DNA from: Sphingobacterium sp. CZ-UAM
GTDB lineage: Bacteria > Bacteroidota > Bacteroidia > Sphingobacteriales > Sphingobacteriaceae
Length of the DNA stretch: 64,000 nucleotides
Direction: 5' to 3'
NCBI RefSeq assembly: GCF_002000245.1
Contig: NZ_MTCM01000002.1
Location: forward strand, 124,001 to 188,000
In this document: one piece after another, positions 7,432 through 16,505 of the stretch
Numbering within the stretch: the stretch's first letter is position 1
Layout of the letters: every line of letters begins with the position of its first letter
Position numbers and translations under genes: made by a program
Notes under the pieces: generated by a model
Told to the model about the DNA's origin: nothing
The model's database searches: none
Seen by the model: only the letters and a program-made list of their open reading frames with translations

Positions 7432-9009
7432 GTGAAAGGGATCTTCAAAGACTGGGTACCCGAATGGTTGATTAAGCTGATATTATTCAGCGGGTTGATG
7501 CCAAGCATGGTCTTGTTTTTTCTGCCCGGTGCCAATGTTAATGTCACCGCGGGGTTCTACGGTGCACAGCCCAGTGATGTACAGTTCCTCATTATTCTTT
7601 TCTACGCGGGATTCGTCGGATTCTACGTCCTGGAACGTCGCTTTTTTCAGTATTTCCCGGTCAAGCAGTACTATATAATTTTTAACCTGCTGCAGTTGCT
7701 CAATTGTTACCTGATGTATCGTATCAACGAGATCAGTTGGATATATGGCTTACGCTTTTTTCAGGGTATGCTGTTCGCATCGGCTGTCAACCTCTCTATA
7801 TCCATGATATTTTCCCGACTGAAAACGGAACGTGCAAAGGAGGGAAGTTATGCCATATTTTTTGGTATGCTGCTCTGTAGCTCGCCTTTCAATACCTTTG
7901 TTACAGCGGAATTTATTGACTCATTCAACTTTGATGAACTTTACCTGTATGCTGCCTTATCTTTTGTACCTGGGCTATTATTGATTATCGTCACAATGAA
8001 ACCCATCCGGCATAATCGACCGTACCCTTTATTTTCATTGGATTGGGCCAGCTTTATCCTCTACAGTTTCATTGTTATAAGTTTCGGTTATCTGATGGTC
8101 TACGGACAGGAACTTTATTGGTTTTCGGATACCTCCATGCTAACCGTACTGATGGGTGGGATTTTATGCCTGGGCCTGTTTATTCTGCGGCAGAAAGCAA
8201 TAAAACGTGTTTATATCGAGCTGTCCATCTTTGGAAACCGGAAATTCCTGTTCGGAATCTTAGTCTTGTATATGATGTATATCGAACGGTTTTCGCTGGC
8301 GATCTCCAATCAGTATTTTCTACAGGTCATCCGTCTGGATCCCATTCACCTGTCCTATATCCAATGGTTTAATATCCTCGGGATTGTATGTGGTGTCATG
8401 CTATCCTTCTACTGGCTATTAAAACGACGTACAGTGAAATGGATATGGATTGTTGGCTACTGTTGCTTGCTAGCCTTTCATCAATACATGTTTTTTTCAT
8501 TTGAAAGTGAGGGCAATGAGGAGCACTTCTGGTTGCCTTTGGTATTGCATGGGCTGGGGGTTGGTCTGATTATGGTGCCGACAATCCTATTTGTGATTGC
8601 CAGTGTACGTCCTCATTTGGGGGCTTCAGCGGCGGCAGCTTGTTTGGCAGTCCGTTATCTGGGCTATACCAGTAGTATCGGTCTGCAGAATTTCTTTAAA
8701 TTATTTGAACATGCCCAGCACCGGGAGGTTTTTCGGGATCAGCTGCAATCAAGCAATCTGATATTTGAAGATTATCTACAGCGGGAGTCTCAGAGGATAC
8801 TGCAACATGGGTTGCGGTACAAAGAGCATGCCGCGGGATTGAAGCTCATCAGCGAGCGGGTTAACATACAATCTTTCGTCCGGTATGGCATGGACTACTA
8901 TGAATTGATGTCCATAATCAGTATCAGCCTCTTGCTGCTGATACTGCTTTCCCCTTCCTTGAAAAGCATGTATAAGAAGCTTAAAAAGAATCAGATTTCA
9001 CCAGTATAA
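7432..9009 (+). CDS. MFS-type multidrug efflux permease (EmrB/DHA2-like)
   Basis: A 525-aa integral membrane protein with about 14 hydrophobic segments, matching the DHA2 subclass that works with EmrA and TolC. It begins at GTG two bases after the adaptor stop. Landmarks are the loop AGFVGFYVLERRFFQYFP near residue 60, RFFQGMLFASAVNLSISMIF (about 105-124) in the position of MFS motif C/A helices, and a C-terminal amphipathic tail ending in SPSLKSMYKKL. It would expel hydrophobic drugs or metabolites by proton antiport. The classic DHA2 sequence motifs are weak, so it is a divergent Bacteroidota type. Operon order tolC-emrA-emrB makes the assignment secure. Confidence 0.88.
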   Translation: MKGIFKDWVPEWLIKLILFSGLMPSMVLFFLPGANVNVTAGFYGAQPSDVQFLIILFYAGFVGFYVLERRFFQYFPVKQYYIIFNLLQLLNCYLMYRINEISWIYGLRFFQGMLFASAVNLSISMIFSRLKTERAKEGSYAIFFGMLLCSSPFNTFVTAEFIDSFNFDELYLYAALSFVPGLLLIIVTMKPIRHNRPYPLFSLDWASFILYSFIVISFGYLMVYGQELYWFSDTSMLTVLMGGILCLGLFILRQKAIKRVYIELSIFGNRKFLFGILVLYMMYIERFSLAISNQYFLQVIRLDPIHLSYIQWFNILGIVCGVMLSFYWLLKRRTVKWIWIVGYCCLLAFHQYMFFSFESEGNEEHFWLPLVLHGLGVGLIMVPTILFVIASVRPHLGASAAAACLAVRYLGYTSSIGLQNFFKLFEHAQHREVFRDQLQSSNLIFEDYLQRESQRILQHGLRYKEHAAGLKLISERVNIQSFVRYGMDYYELMSIISISLLLLILLSPSLKSMYKKLKKNQISPV

Positions 9010-9014
9010 CGATG

Positions 9015-9164
9015 TCACAATTGATCAATATCCCAAATGGCTGCAGCACGTTGTAATTCCATCAATGCGACCGTACAATTGTAGCGTGCTTCATCATAGG
9101 TCAGCTGAGTGTCTGCTCTTTTCGATAAGTTCATATTCTTGTCATACGACAAGTGTACTGTGCT
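9015..9164 (-). pseudogene. C-terminal remnant of a TolC-family gene
   Basis: The minus strand is open for 49 codons and then stops. It ends ALMELQRAAAIWDIDQL after ADTQLTYDEARYNCTVAL, the typical last helix of outer membrane efflux proteins. An in-frame UAG at 9165-9167 and the absence of any usable start or upstream homologous sequence show that only the 3' end survives. It lies just after, and opposite to, the intact efflux operon. It is distinct from both complete TolC proteins in the window, so it is probably the fossil of a neighbouring efflux locus. Confidence 0.6.
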
Positions 9165-9222
9165 CTATATCAGGTAACTTTGATGTGTAACCAGGTGCCC
9201 GTCACCTATAGATCAATGAGCA

Positions 9223-9747
9223 ATGGATAAACCAAAATCAGCAAAACTAGAAATCGTTATTCCTGCGTACCGGATGCACAGTCAGAGCTTTATCAATGTG
9301 CTGGATGGGATTTCGGAGGAACATGCACGTCAGCGCATCAATGGGCAGAGCAACCATATTGTGTGGATGGCAGGTAATTTTGTTAATGTACGTTATGGAA
9401 TTGCATACGTCTTGGGACTTCAGGAAGAAGATCCCTATCATGACTTATTTTTTATGGGTAAAACCTTGGATGAACAGTTTAAATATCCGACCATAAAAGA
9501 ATTGAAAGATAGTTTCTATGCCATTTCACCCAAAGTCTATCAGCGGCTGCTGGAAGTAGACGATGCAGAACTGGCAGAGATTTTCAAAATTGATATGAAC
9601 ATTCCCTTTGTTGAGGAGAATAAGCTCAACTTTGTGGGGATGTGCATCGGAAGGCAGGATTATCTCTGTGGACAGATGGCATTGATGCGGCGTATACTCG
9701 GTTATCCGGGTATGAAATATGAAGTGGACGAGCAGATAACCTATTAA
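9223..9747 (+). CDS. DinB-like (YfiT/DinB_2 superfamily) protein
   Basis: A 174-aa four-helix-bundle protein. It shows the family-like NGQSNHIVWMAGNFVNVRYG segment (about residues 40-59) and the C-terminal GQMALMRRILGYPGMKY (about 151-167), which is characteristic of DinB_2 proteins. The metal-binding triad is incomplete: one His (NHIVW) is kept, but the usual His before GQ is replaced (RQDYLCGQ), so a metal-dependent thiol transfer activity is doubtful. It is encoded alone. A true second DinB protein with an intact His pattern lies at 62709-63206. Function is unknown. Confidence 0.75.
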   Translation: MDKPKSAKLEIVIPAYRMHSQSFINVLDGISEEHARQRINGQSNHIVWMAGNFVNVRYGIAYVLGLQEEDPYHDLFFMGKTLDEQFKYPTIKELKDSFYAISPKVYQRLLEVDDAELAEIFKIDMNIPFVEENKLNFVGMCIGRQDYLCGQMALMRRILGYPGMKYEVDEQITY

Positions 9748-9753
9748 GCGTCA

Positions 9754-9801
9754 AACAGCATAAGTTAGCACCCTGTAGGCAATGTGCTGGCTTATGCTGT
9801 T
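9754..9801. terminator. Inverted repeat between convergent genes
   Basis: AACAGCATAAGTTAGCAC (9754-9771) pairs with GTGCTGGCTTATGCTGTT (9784-9801) with one interruption. It lies between the DinB-like gene and the convergent HAD gene. No T-tract follows on either side, so it may work as a weak bidirectional terminator or mRNA-stabilising hairpin. Confidence 0.5.
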
Positions 9802-9810
9802 CAAATGTCC

Positions 9811-10503
9811 TTAACCCAAATGGATCAGGATCTCATCGATTTGTTGGAGGGCAATAAAGCGTTCATGTTCTAAATTAACCTCATGCTGTTCATGCGTCCA
9901 TGTCACATGATAGGGGATATGAACAGCAAAGCCACCAAGTTCGAGGACAGGTAGAATATCGGATTTGAGGGAATTGCCCAGCATCATAAAGCGATCAGGC
10001 GCGCAATCCAAATGCTTGAGTAATTTACGATAGTCTTTTTCTTTTTTATCGCTCATGATTTCGATGTGATGAAAATAGTCTTCCAGTCCCGAATTTTTTA
10101 ATTTCCGTTCCTGATCGAGGAGGTCACCCTTGGTTGCTACGACCAGTCTGTAATTACCCTTTAGGTGTTTCAGGGTTTCGGTTACACCGGGAAGTAATTC
10201 GATGGGTTTCTGCAAGAGCTCATGTCCGATCGCTATTATTTGATTGATAACCTGAATAGGGACTGTATTTTCGGAGATCCGGTTTGCGGTCTCAATCATA
10301 CATAGCATAAAGCCTTTGATCCCATAACCATACAGGTGCAGATTCTGCATTTCGGTAGCGAAGAGCTCTTGCGAGACGGTATGTTGGGGAAGGTAGTTTT
10401 CCAAAAGCATGCAAAATTGTTTTTCTGCTTCCTGGAAGTAAGATTCATTGGCCCAGAGGGTATCATCAGCATCAAAAGCGATGGTAGTTATCTTATTTTT
10501 CAT
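9811..10503 (-). CDS. HAD-superfamily hydrolase (phosphatase-like)
   Basis: A soluble protein of 230 aa from the ATG at 10503, where the family N-terminus KNKITTIAFDADDTLW begins; an in-frame ATG lies 11 codons further upstream. HAD motif I is DADDTLW (nucleophile Asp followed by the acid/base Asp two residues on), and a helical cap follows. Motif II is VVATKG, and the Lys of motif III is in the SDKKEKDYRKL region. Motif IV is MLGNSLKSDILP, whose Asp coordinates magnesium. It probably dephosphorylates a small metabolite, but the substrate cannot be told from sequence. It is encoded alone, convergent with the DinB-like gene. Confidence 0.88.
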   Translation of the reverse strand: MKNKITTIAFDADDTLWANESYFQEAEKQFCMLLENYLPQHTVSQELFATEMQNLHLYGYGIKGFMLCMIETANRISENTVPIQVINQIIAIGHELLQKPIELLPGVTETLKHLKGNYRLVVATKGDLLDQERKLKNSGLEDYFHHIEIMSDKKEKDYRKLLKHLDCAPDRFMMLGNSLKSDILPVLELGGFAVHIPYHVTWTHEQHEVNLEHERFIALQQIDEILIHLG

Positions 10504-10536
10504 TTGTATCATTCGTTGTTCATCAATTATTTTCAA

Positions 10537-10783
10537 TGATCTTCATAAGATCGCTTACTCATTAAATTCGTATTTTCAGGTATCCGTGGGCTCAATCGTT
10601 CGGTTCACGCTGCCTACGGCGGTATCGTGTTTAAGGGTTCATTCGACTGTTTGGATTCGGCCTATTCAACTGATGAGGTATTCATCCGTAATTTGTGTTT
10701 ATGAACTCGCTGCGCTCAGTTGGTCATGTTTAACAAACCCACTCGCAAGCCCCGTCTTGAATAAATCATGCTGTTTTTAAATC
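10537..10783. other. Intergenic island without recognisable gene
   Basis: This stretch separates the HAD gene from the divergent Crp/Fnr gene. From about 10575 to 10760 it is clearly richer in G+C than its neighbours, with phrases such as CTGCCTACGGCGG and GAACTCGCTGCGCTCAG. All six frames are broken or lack family features. It may be a remnant of a mobile or repeated element, but I cannot name one. Confidence 0.3.
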
Positions 10784-10791
10784 TACTTTTG
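10757..10791 (+). promoter_or_regulatory. Promoter of the Crp/Fnr gene
   Basis: A -33-like TTG at 10757-10759 is followed by a 24-bp spacer and the -7 box TACTTTTG (10784-10791), which matches TAnnTTTG. This gives a leader of about 60 nt before the ATG at 10857. Confidence 0.45.
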
Positions 10792-10856
10792 TAATTTTAT
10801 AAAGCTAATTTCTCAAAAGGAAATCATTATTAAAAGGACATTTGTCCCGGATCGTT

Positions 10857-11420
10857 ATGTTAAGAACAAATCAATCATTTTTGGATCGTACGATAACACT
10901 TTACGCTCAGCAGCAGCGTCAGGAGGATATCGTGGTCAGAAAGTATACCAAGGGGCAAAACTTATATGATCAGGGAACAGCATCCACCAAGGTTATGGTT
11001 ATCAGTGAAGGGATTGCCAAGTGTTATTTTACCGAGGCCAATGATAAGGAGTATATCGTTGAATTTCTTTCGGTCGGGGAAATCGTTGGGGAGATCGAAA
11101 GCATCCGTCATATTCCCAGTCTGTGTAGTATACAGGCCATGACCGATGTGATGGTCTATGCATTTTCCAAAACGTATTTTAGGGAGCTATTGGAAAGAGA
11201 TATCACATGGAGCAATATGTTGCTGGATGTGATGGCACAACGTATTGTGCATACCTCGAGCCGGGCATCTTACCAGCAGTTATACAGTCTGGAACATAGT
11301 TTACATCGTTTATTGGAAATCCAATCCCAGCAGGATATTGCGATAAAGAAAGAGGATATGGCTGCTTACCTCGGCATTTCGGTCAGAAGCCTCAATCGGG
11401 AGCTAAAAAAAATGCTGTAA
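10857..11420 (+). CDS. Crp/Fnr-family transcriptional regulator
   Basis: A protein of about 187 aa with a cyclic-nucleotide-binding-like beta roll (about residues 20-115) and a C-terminal winged helix. In the beta roll, QNLYDQGTASTKVMVISEGI and EIVGEIESI occupy the usual positions. The helix-turn-helix is at KKEDMAAYLGISVRSLNREL. There is no cysteine cluster for an Fnr-type iron-sulfur centre and no strict cAMP-binding arginine motif, so the ligand is unknown. The start is either ATG 10857 or an upstream TTG at 10842; AAAAGGA lies three bases before the TTG and 18 before the ATG, so spacing does not settle it. Its target is not evident; no neighbouring gene shares the transcription unit. Confidence 0.85.
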   Translation: MLRTNQSFLDRTITLYAQQQRQEDIVVRKYTKGQNLYDQGTASTKVMVISEGIAKCYFTEANDKEYIVEFLSVGEIVGEIESIRHIPSLCSIQAMTDVMVYAFSKTYFRELLERDITWSNMLLDVMAQRIVHTSSRASYQQLYSLEHSLHRLLEIQSQQDIAIKKEDMAAYLGISVRSLNRELKKML

Positions 11421-11640
11421 TTTCAGAGAGAGACCAAAAAATGTCCTGTGTTTAAGCTTGTTTCGAACCTTGCATCCATGTAACATCAGCACAATCTAGT
11501 TGATTTTTTAACCAGCCTGAACGCGAAAAACATAAAAGATGAAAAAGCATAGGCGTAACAATGGAGATTTGAGTATTGTCCAAAAAATGGGTAAATTGAG
11601 GGCGGTTAAAAACAATGTTTTTGATATAAAAACAATAGAC

Positions 11641-12780
11641 ATGCAACACCATAGCGCCAGAAGCCTAAAACTTATTTTACTTTTTATATGCGTAACTAAC
11701 TTTGCAATGGGGCAGAAGATTGAAAAATCTGTATTGGATAAAACACTTTCCAGCTATTATCCCAATGGAAATGAGCCTGGGATAGCTGTTGCGATTAGTC
11801 AGCATGGACAGGTCCGTTACCAATATGCAGTCGGAATAGCAGATCTAAAAACGAAACAAAAGATCACAGAAAAGACCCATTTTCGGATGGCCTCCGTCAG
11901 TAAGCAGGTGACAGCGCAAGCTATTTGCAGTTTATTTGCTCAGGGGAAGCTAAAACCAACGGATCAATTGGGACTTTTCTTTGACGATTTGCCCTTGGCT
12001 TTGCAGGGTGTTACCGTCGCTCAATTACTTCAACATCGTTCAGGAATCATGGATTATGAGGCATTGATACCAAGTGATCGGACAGCACAGGTTTCGGATA
12101 AAGATGTGCTGGATTATATCCGGCAGACCGATACGGTTTATTTTCCGTCGGGGAGTCAATTCAGGTACAGCAATACAGGCTATTGCCTGTTGGCTTTGAT
12201 TGTGGAGCAGGTGGCAAAGGAGCCTTTTGCGGCATTTGTAAAAAAGCATTTGTTTCTGCCGAATGGTATCCGCGATGGAATCGTCTATACTGTTGATTCA
12301 AATATCCCCAATCGGGCTTTCGGTTATCATCCTAAGGGGGATACCTTTGTGTTTGCTGATCAGAGCGTGACCAGTGCGACTCAAGGTGATGGCGGAGTTT
12401 ATCTATCGGCTTTGGAGTACCATCAATGGGCCAATTATTTGCTTGATAAGCGTTTTCCCGAAGCTGTTATACAGGATTTTCTGGAAACAGAGCGCCTTCC
12501 GGTAAAAGATGGTGTTTCCTACAATTTAGGCTGGTTTATCTATCCTTTGGAGCGAAATAGGCTATTCTTCCATTCGGGAGAATCAACGGGCTTCCATAAT
12601 ATTGTTTATTTAGATCAACAGAGAGACCTTGTTATCACTTTATTTAGCAATCGTGATGACCTCTTGATTGCGGATGCATTTGACGCGCTGCTTGCTGTAC
12701 TTAAACTGCCTAAGCCCATGAATCCAAGTGCCCAAAACAAATCTGTTTTTGGCTGGCTAAATGCAGTCTATGCGAATTAG
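11641..12780 (+). CDS. Secreted serine hydrolase (beta-lactamase family, class C fold)
   Basis: A 379-aa exported hydrolase. I chose ATG 11641 because the signal peptide MQHHSARSLKLILLFICV directly follows; an upstream frame of 34 codons adds nothing family-like. The three active-site motifs are clear: SVSK (nucleophile Ser), YSN in FRYSNTGYCLL, and HSGES. Residues LLQHRSGIMDYE fit the beta-lactamase-related family. Likely activity is hydrolysis of a D-amino-acid peptide, ester or amide in the periplasm. It differs from the NylB-like enzyme at 3524-4816 in all three motifs, so the two are distant relatives. It is monocistronic, with a strong terminator downstream. Confidence 0.88.
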   Translation: MQHHSARSLKLILLFICVTNFAMGQKIEKSVLDKTLSSYYPNGNEPGIAVAISQHGQVRYQYAVGIADLKTKQKITEKTHFRMASVSKQVTAQAICSLFAQGKLKPTDQLGLFFDDLPLALQGVTVAQLLQHRSGIMDYEALIPSDRTAQVSDKDVLDYIRQTDTVYFPSGSQFRYSNTGYCLLALIVEQVAKEPFAAFVKKHLFLPNGIRDGIVYTVDSNIPNRAFGYHPKGDTFVFADQSVTSATQGDGGVYLSALEYHQWANYLLDKRFPEAVIQDFLETERLPVKDGVSYNLGWFIYPLERNRLFFHSGESTGFHNIVYLDQQRDLVITLFSNRDDLLIADAFDALLAVLKLPKPMNPSAQNKSVFGWLNAVYAN

Positions 12781-12801
12781 CATGTCTGCTGATTGAAAAT
12801 A

Positions 12802-12838
12802 AAATCGCCTATGTCTTTAGAAAAGACATAGGCGATTT
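12802..12838. terminator. Strong bidirectional intrinsic terminator
   Basis: A perfect 17-bp stem (12802-12818 with 12822-12838, AAATCGCCTATGTCTTT and its complement) closes a three-base loop. A-rich and T-rich flanks are present on both sides. It lies between the convergent serine hydrolase and oleate hydratase genes. Confidence 0.85.
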
Positions 12839-12854
12839 GGCGTGGGGATTAGAA

Positions 12855-14795
12855 TTAACCCTTAATTCCTTTTAACCAATCTCTGAATTTACCGAACTGT
12901 TCGGCCAAAAATGATTCATGATCTTCACTTTCTTCATCTCCTCCCGGAAGAATATGTTCAAAATAAGATCCTTTCAGGATTTTACGCAATAGTCCTTCGC
13001 CTATGAACGGCTTATCGTCATTGAGCGTCCTGGCGGCTTTCAACAAATGACGGATATCATATTGCAAAGGATTGATATCAGGCACTTGCTTGTTGAGATT
13101 CAAGAGCTCGTACACAGCTATACGCGCAGTTCTGACTGAGCTCTCCATGGTAAATACCACATCGTTGTTGGTTTCGACGAACTGTCCAACGAGACCTAGA
13201 TTTTTACAGCCATTTGGAACGACTCTTGGGCGATCGCCTTTAGCACGAGGCATAAACATCGATGTGATATAAGGCATAAAAGTCGTGCGGACGATCGTAT
13301 TTTTGGTGACGTCATCCAACTGATCAATGATTCCCAGATGGTGACATAGTTCAGCCAAAATTTCATCTCCGGTACATTCGGGCATAGTCTTTTTAACATA
13401 ATTTCCTTGTTTGTCCATAAACAGGGCATAGACCCAAAGTACAAGGACATCATCGGGCTGGCCAGGGAAGTGTGGCTGTCTGTTACAGGTAAAGCTCATC
13501 AACCAGTTGGAGTCTGTAATTGTAATAATACCGCCGGTGACTGTTTTTCCTGAATAGGGATCATTGACCGAATAGCCCTTTAATTTTTCAATCAAAGCCG
13601 AGGGTTTACAGGTCAGGGTCGCAGATTCCCAGGCCGATTTTTCAATGTTGCTGCAGAATTTTTCGGGTTTACCGAAGATATCGGATTTGGCGGCCAGGTT
13701 TTTCCAGAGTTTCCAACCAGCACTTTGTCCACTTGTACTATTGTCAATACCGATGATCGGTGCTTTGGTATTGTCACCATAGAAAGTGTCTTCGGTCATT
13801 GATCCAGTGGTGACAATCACAAAGTCATTTGGCCCCAGTGGGATACGTACTTCTTTACCACTTTGTTCGGTAATTATTCCTTCCACGGTTTTTCCCTCGG
13901 TGTTGCTTTGTATGTCAAGATCTTTGACCAGTACATTAAACTGGATCTTAACACCTTTGTCTTGTAACACTTTGCGTAATGGGGTGACAAAGGTATCGTA
14001 TTGATTGTATTTAGGAAATACAAGGGAAGAAAGGTCGTTTAATCCATCAATTGCATGAAGGAAGCGATGCATGTACAGTTTCAACTCCAATAAGCTATGC
14101 CAGTTTTCAAAAGCAAACATGGTACGCCAAAAGGTCCAGAAATTACTGCTTAGGAAAGATTCGCTGAAATAATCTTCAATTGTCAGGTCATCTAGTTCTT
14201 CTTTCTTTTTCAACAGGAGTTTGATAATTGCAAGTTGATCTTTTTTGGCCAATCCAAATTTGCTAAAATCTTTGATTTCGCCAAGATTATGGATAAGCCG
14301 TGCTTTAGAATAGTTGGAATCGTTGTCGTTGATCAATCTATATTCGTCAAGTACACTGTAGGGGGCTGGCATTTCCAAGGCTGGAATATCCTGAAACATA
14401 TCCCATAGATTTTCATAAGTCATGTCCATTTCACGTCCACCACGGATGACATAACCATCTTTGGCATTACCGGCACCATCCAGGGATCCGCCTTCGATAT
14501 GTAACTGCTCCAGGAAGGTGATATTTTCCGCAGGTACATGTCCATCACGGATGAAATAGTATGCTGCGGACATACCTGCGATCCCGCTACCGACAATATA
14601 GATTTTACTGTCTTTGTAGGATTTGTTCGGTATACCTTTATTGCGTTGGTAATTTCCTATCTGATCTGAAAAAGGCATTGCCTTTTTAGGCGTGTTACGT
14701 TGTTGTTCTGTGCTTGAATCCGGTTCATGATTTACATTTCCATATTCAGCAGATGCATTTAATACTTTGTCGAATTTTGAGGTGATTTCTTTCAT
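12855..14795 (-). CDS. ohyA: Oleate hydratase (myosin-cross-reactive antigen family)
   Basis: A 646-aa FAD enzyme that adds water to the cis-9 double bond of oleate to give 10-hydroxystearate, a soluble or membrane-peripheral step in unsaturated fatty acid detoxification. The Rossmann motif is [16 protein letters not shown] (about residues 67-82). The catalytic glutamate lies in [15 protein letters not shown], and the conserved [16 protein letters not shown] and [12 protein letters not shown] segments are intact. ATG 14795 gives the usual N-terminus; an in-frame upstream ATG adds 13 unlikely residues. An AraC-type gene lies upstream in the same direction, 96 bp away, and may control it. Confidence 0.95.
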   Translation of the reverse strand: MKEITSKFDKVLNASAEYGNVNHEPDSSTEQQRNTPKKAMPFSDQIGNYQRNKGIPNKSYKDSKIYIVGSGIAGMSAAYYFIRDGHVPAENITFLEQLHIEGGSLDGAGNAKDGYVIRGGREMDMTYENLWDMFQDIPALEMPAPYSVLDEYRLINDNDSNYSKARLIHNLGEIKDFSKFGLAKKDQLAIIKLLLKKKEELDDLTIEDYFSESFLSSNFWTFWRTMFAFENWHSLLELKLYMHRFLHAIDGLNDLSSLVFPKYNQYDTFVTPLRKVLQDKGVKIQFNVLVKDLDIQSNTEGKTVEGIITEQSGKEVRIPLGPNDFVIVTTGSMTEDTFYGDNTKAPIIGIDNSTSGQSAGWKLWKNLAAKSDIFGKPEKFCSNIEKSAWESATLTCKPSALIEKLKGYSVNDPYSGKTVTGGIITITDSNWLMSFTCNRQPHFPGQPDDVLVLWVYALFMDKQGNYVKKTMPECTGDEILAELCHHLGIIDQLDDVTKNTIVRTTFMPYITSMFMPRAKGDRPRVVPNGCKNLGLVGQFVETNNDVVFTMESSVRTARIAVYELLNLNKQVPDINPLQYDIRHLLKAARTLNDDKPFIGEGLLRKILKGSYFEHILPGGDEESEDHESFLAEQFGKFRDWLKGIKG

Positions 14796-14891
14796 GATTC
14801 TTATTGTTTTTAATTCTTGAGTAAAGTTAGCCATACTCCTTCGATCATTTATGCCCTCAAATTCGCTATTGTTCTACCGAATTTCCTTTTT

Positions 14892-15788
14892 TTACATATT
14901 TTGTCTTTTTCGATATTCAGAAGGCGATAACATGGCGTACTTTTTGAAAAAACGGCCAAATGCAGAGATCGAATTGAAGCCTATGGCGTAGGCTATGTCG
15001 GAAATGGTCTTCTCCGGATTTCCGAGTAGCGCATACGCTTCTTTGAGCAAATTTTCGTCTATGATTTCATGTGGCGTCTTTCCAGATGCCTTCTTAACAA
15101 TACTAATCAGGTATTTGTTTGAAATAAATAACCGATCGGCGTAATATTTCACATCTTTGGACTGGCTGCAGTGTTGCTGTACCAGATCTGTAAACTTAAA
15201 GTAGAGGCTATTGGCCTCCTGAATTGTTTCAACTGCATGTTGGTCCTCCACAGCGAGCACATCGGCTATTTCTAGCAGCAGGTTAAATATAATGGTGCGG
15301 ATAATGTCGGGAGTAAAACGCGTCGCCCTGAGGGTCACCTCGCTTAAATATTCAAGGAGCTTTAATAATTTTCCGGTGAGATTTTCTGCCTCGGGTATAA
15401 TTGCGAATGTCGCGTTGTTGAATATTCCCAGTTTTTCTATAAAAAATGGGTTAGCAATGTTTTTAAGTAGAAACAACTTGTCGAAGAAAAGTAGTTTCAT
15501 TCTGAAATCCCTGCTGACCGCTGTAAATTTGATGACGGTGGAAGGAGCTGAAACAAGTAAGCTATGCTGTGCTAGTGTATATTCTTGATTATCAATTTCC
15601 ACCGTAATCGTTCCGGCCGTACAAATGCAAATGGCGTAAAAATCAATACGGAAGGAATTTCTGGGGTACTCGAAAAGGGGATTGCCCGATGAGATGTAAT
15701 AAGGGCGATTGCAATCTACACCAAAAAAAGATAAAGTGTCTTGTAGACTGTCGTGTGTGTTTGGATTGATCTTGATGCTAAACTTCAT
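14892..15788 (-). CDS. AraC-family transcriptional regulator
   Basis: A 298-aa regulator. The N-terminal cupin-like sensory part (about residues 20-130) includes ISSGNPLFEYPRNSF and CTAGTITVEIDNQ. The C-terminal double helix-turn-helix ends DIAYAIGFNSISAFGRFFKK and LSPSEYRKRQ, the standard AraC signature. It is transcribed in the same direction as, and 96 bp upstream of, the oleate hydratase gene. That makes fatty-acid-responsive control of that gene a reasonable inference. A GNAT gene precedes it by 54 bp on the same strand. The effector is not visible from sequence. Confidence 0.92.
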   Translation of the reverse strand: MKFSIKINPNTHDSLQDTLSFFGVDCNRPYYISSGNPLFEYPRNSFRIDFYAICICTAGTITVEIDNQEYTLAQHSLLVSAPSTVIKFTAVSRDFRMKLLFFDKLFLLKNIANPFFIEKLGIFNNATFAIIPEAENLTGKLLKLLEYLSEVTLRATRFTPDIIRTIIFNLLLEIADVLAVEDQHAVETIQEANSLYFKFTDLVQQHCSQSKDVKYYADRLFISNKYLISIVKKASGKTPHEIIDENLLKEAYALLGNPEKTISDIAYAIGFNSISAFGRFFKKYAMLSPSEYRKRQNM

Positions 15789-15842
15789 AACAGCGTATTG
15801 TCGCCTGCAATTGACTTTATTCTTGCAGCGGATAAAATAGGA

Positions 15843-16334
15843 TTATGTGCGTTTCAAAATAAGCTTTTCTGTAGCAATGTCATCTTCTGTACCAACAAAG
15901 TAGCTTTGAAACCCAAACTTTGTCAGTAATTGTCTGGAGGCAGCATTATCTGGGTAAATGATGCCGATCACATCCTTATTGGCGTCGATGTTTTGGGCCA
16001 TGGCCAGTAGCGATTCGCAGATTTTGGTACCGAGACCTCTACGCCAAAACTCCTTTTTAAGTAAATAACCGATCTCAAAGACGGTTGGATCTTTTCTATA
16101 GTTGACCAATTTGCAGTCGCCTAAAAATAACTGACTCTCGGAATCGATCACCTTAAAATAACCCAATAATGGATCTGTATTGATTTCGAGAATAGAAGCG
16201 AATTTTTTCTCGGCCTGCTCGGCTGTCAATCCCTTGCCGGAAATATATTTCATGATCTCGTCGTCCTTGGTAAGTTCTCTAAAAAGGGGAAAATCTTCAG
16301 TTATATATTTTTTTAATTCTAGTGTGTTGTACAT
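15843..16334 (-). CDS. GNAT-family N-acetyltransferase (RimJ/RimL-like)
   Basis: A 163-aa acetyl-CoA-dependent transferase. The acetyl-CoA pyrophosphate loop is seen in the KKEFWRRGLGTKICESL region (about residues 92-106; Q/RxxGxG/A type). Before it lies EIGYLLKKEFW and after it the NAASRQLLTKFGFQSY helix that ends the fold. The early TKDDEIMKYISGKGLTAEQ segment resembles Acetyltransf_3 members that modify amino groups of proteins or small molecules. The acceptor is unknown. It is encoded upstream of the AraC gene in the same direction. Confidence 0.88.
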   Translation of the reverse strand: MYNTLELKKYITEDFPLFRELTKDDEIMKYISGKGLTAEQAEKKFASILEINTDPLLGYFKVIDSESQLFLGDCKLVNYRKDPTVFEIGYLLKKEFWRRGLGTKICESLLAMAQNIDANKDVIGIIYPDNAASRQLLTKFGFQSYFVGTEDDIATEKLILKRT

Positions 16335-16505
16335 GGCTCATGTGTCTTCTACACAAGATAAGGTTGTTTTTTTACTAAATCAAAAGTTAGACTCCAAATA
16401 ATCATTTTTCTGTCTTATTTATGATTTTGTCGTTTAATAGATGCGGATTTAACTTAAATTGTCGTGGAGAATAAATACATCCGTTTATGCCAACAAAGGT
16501 TTGGA

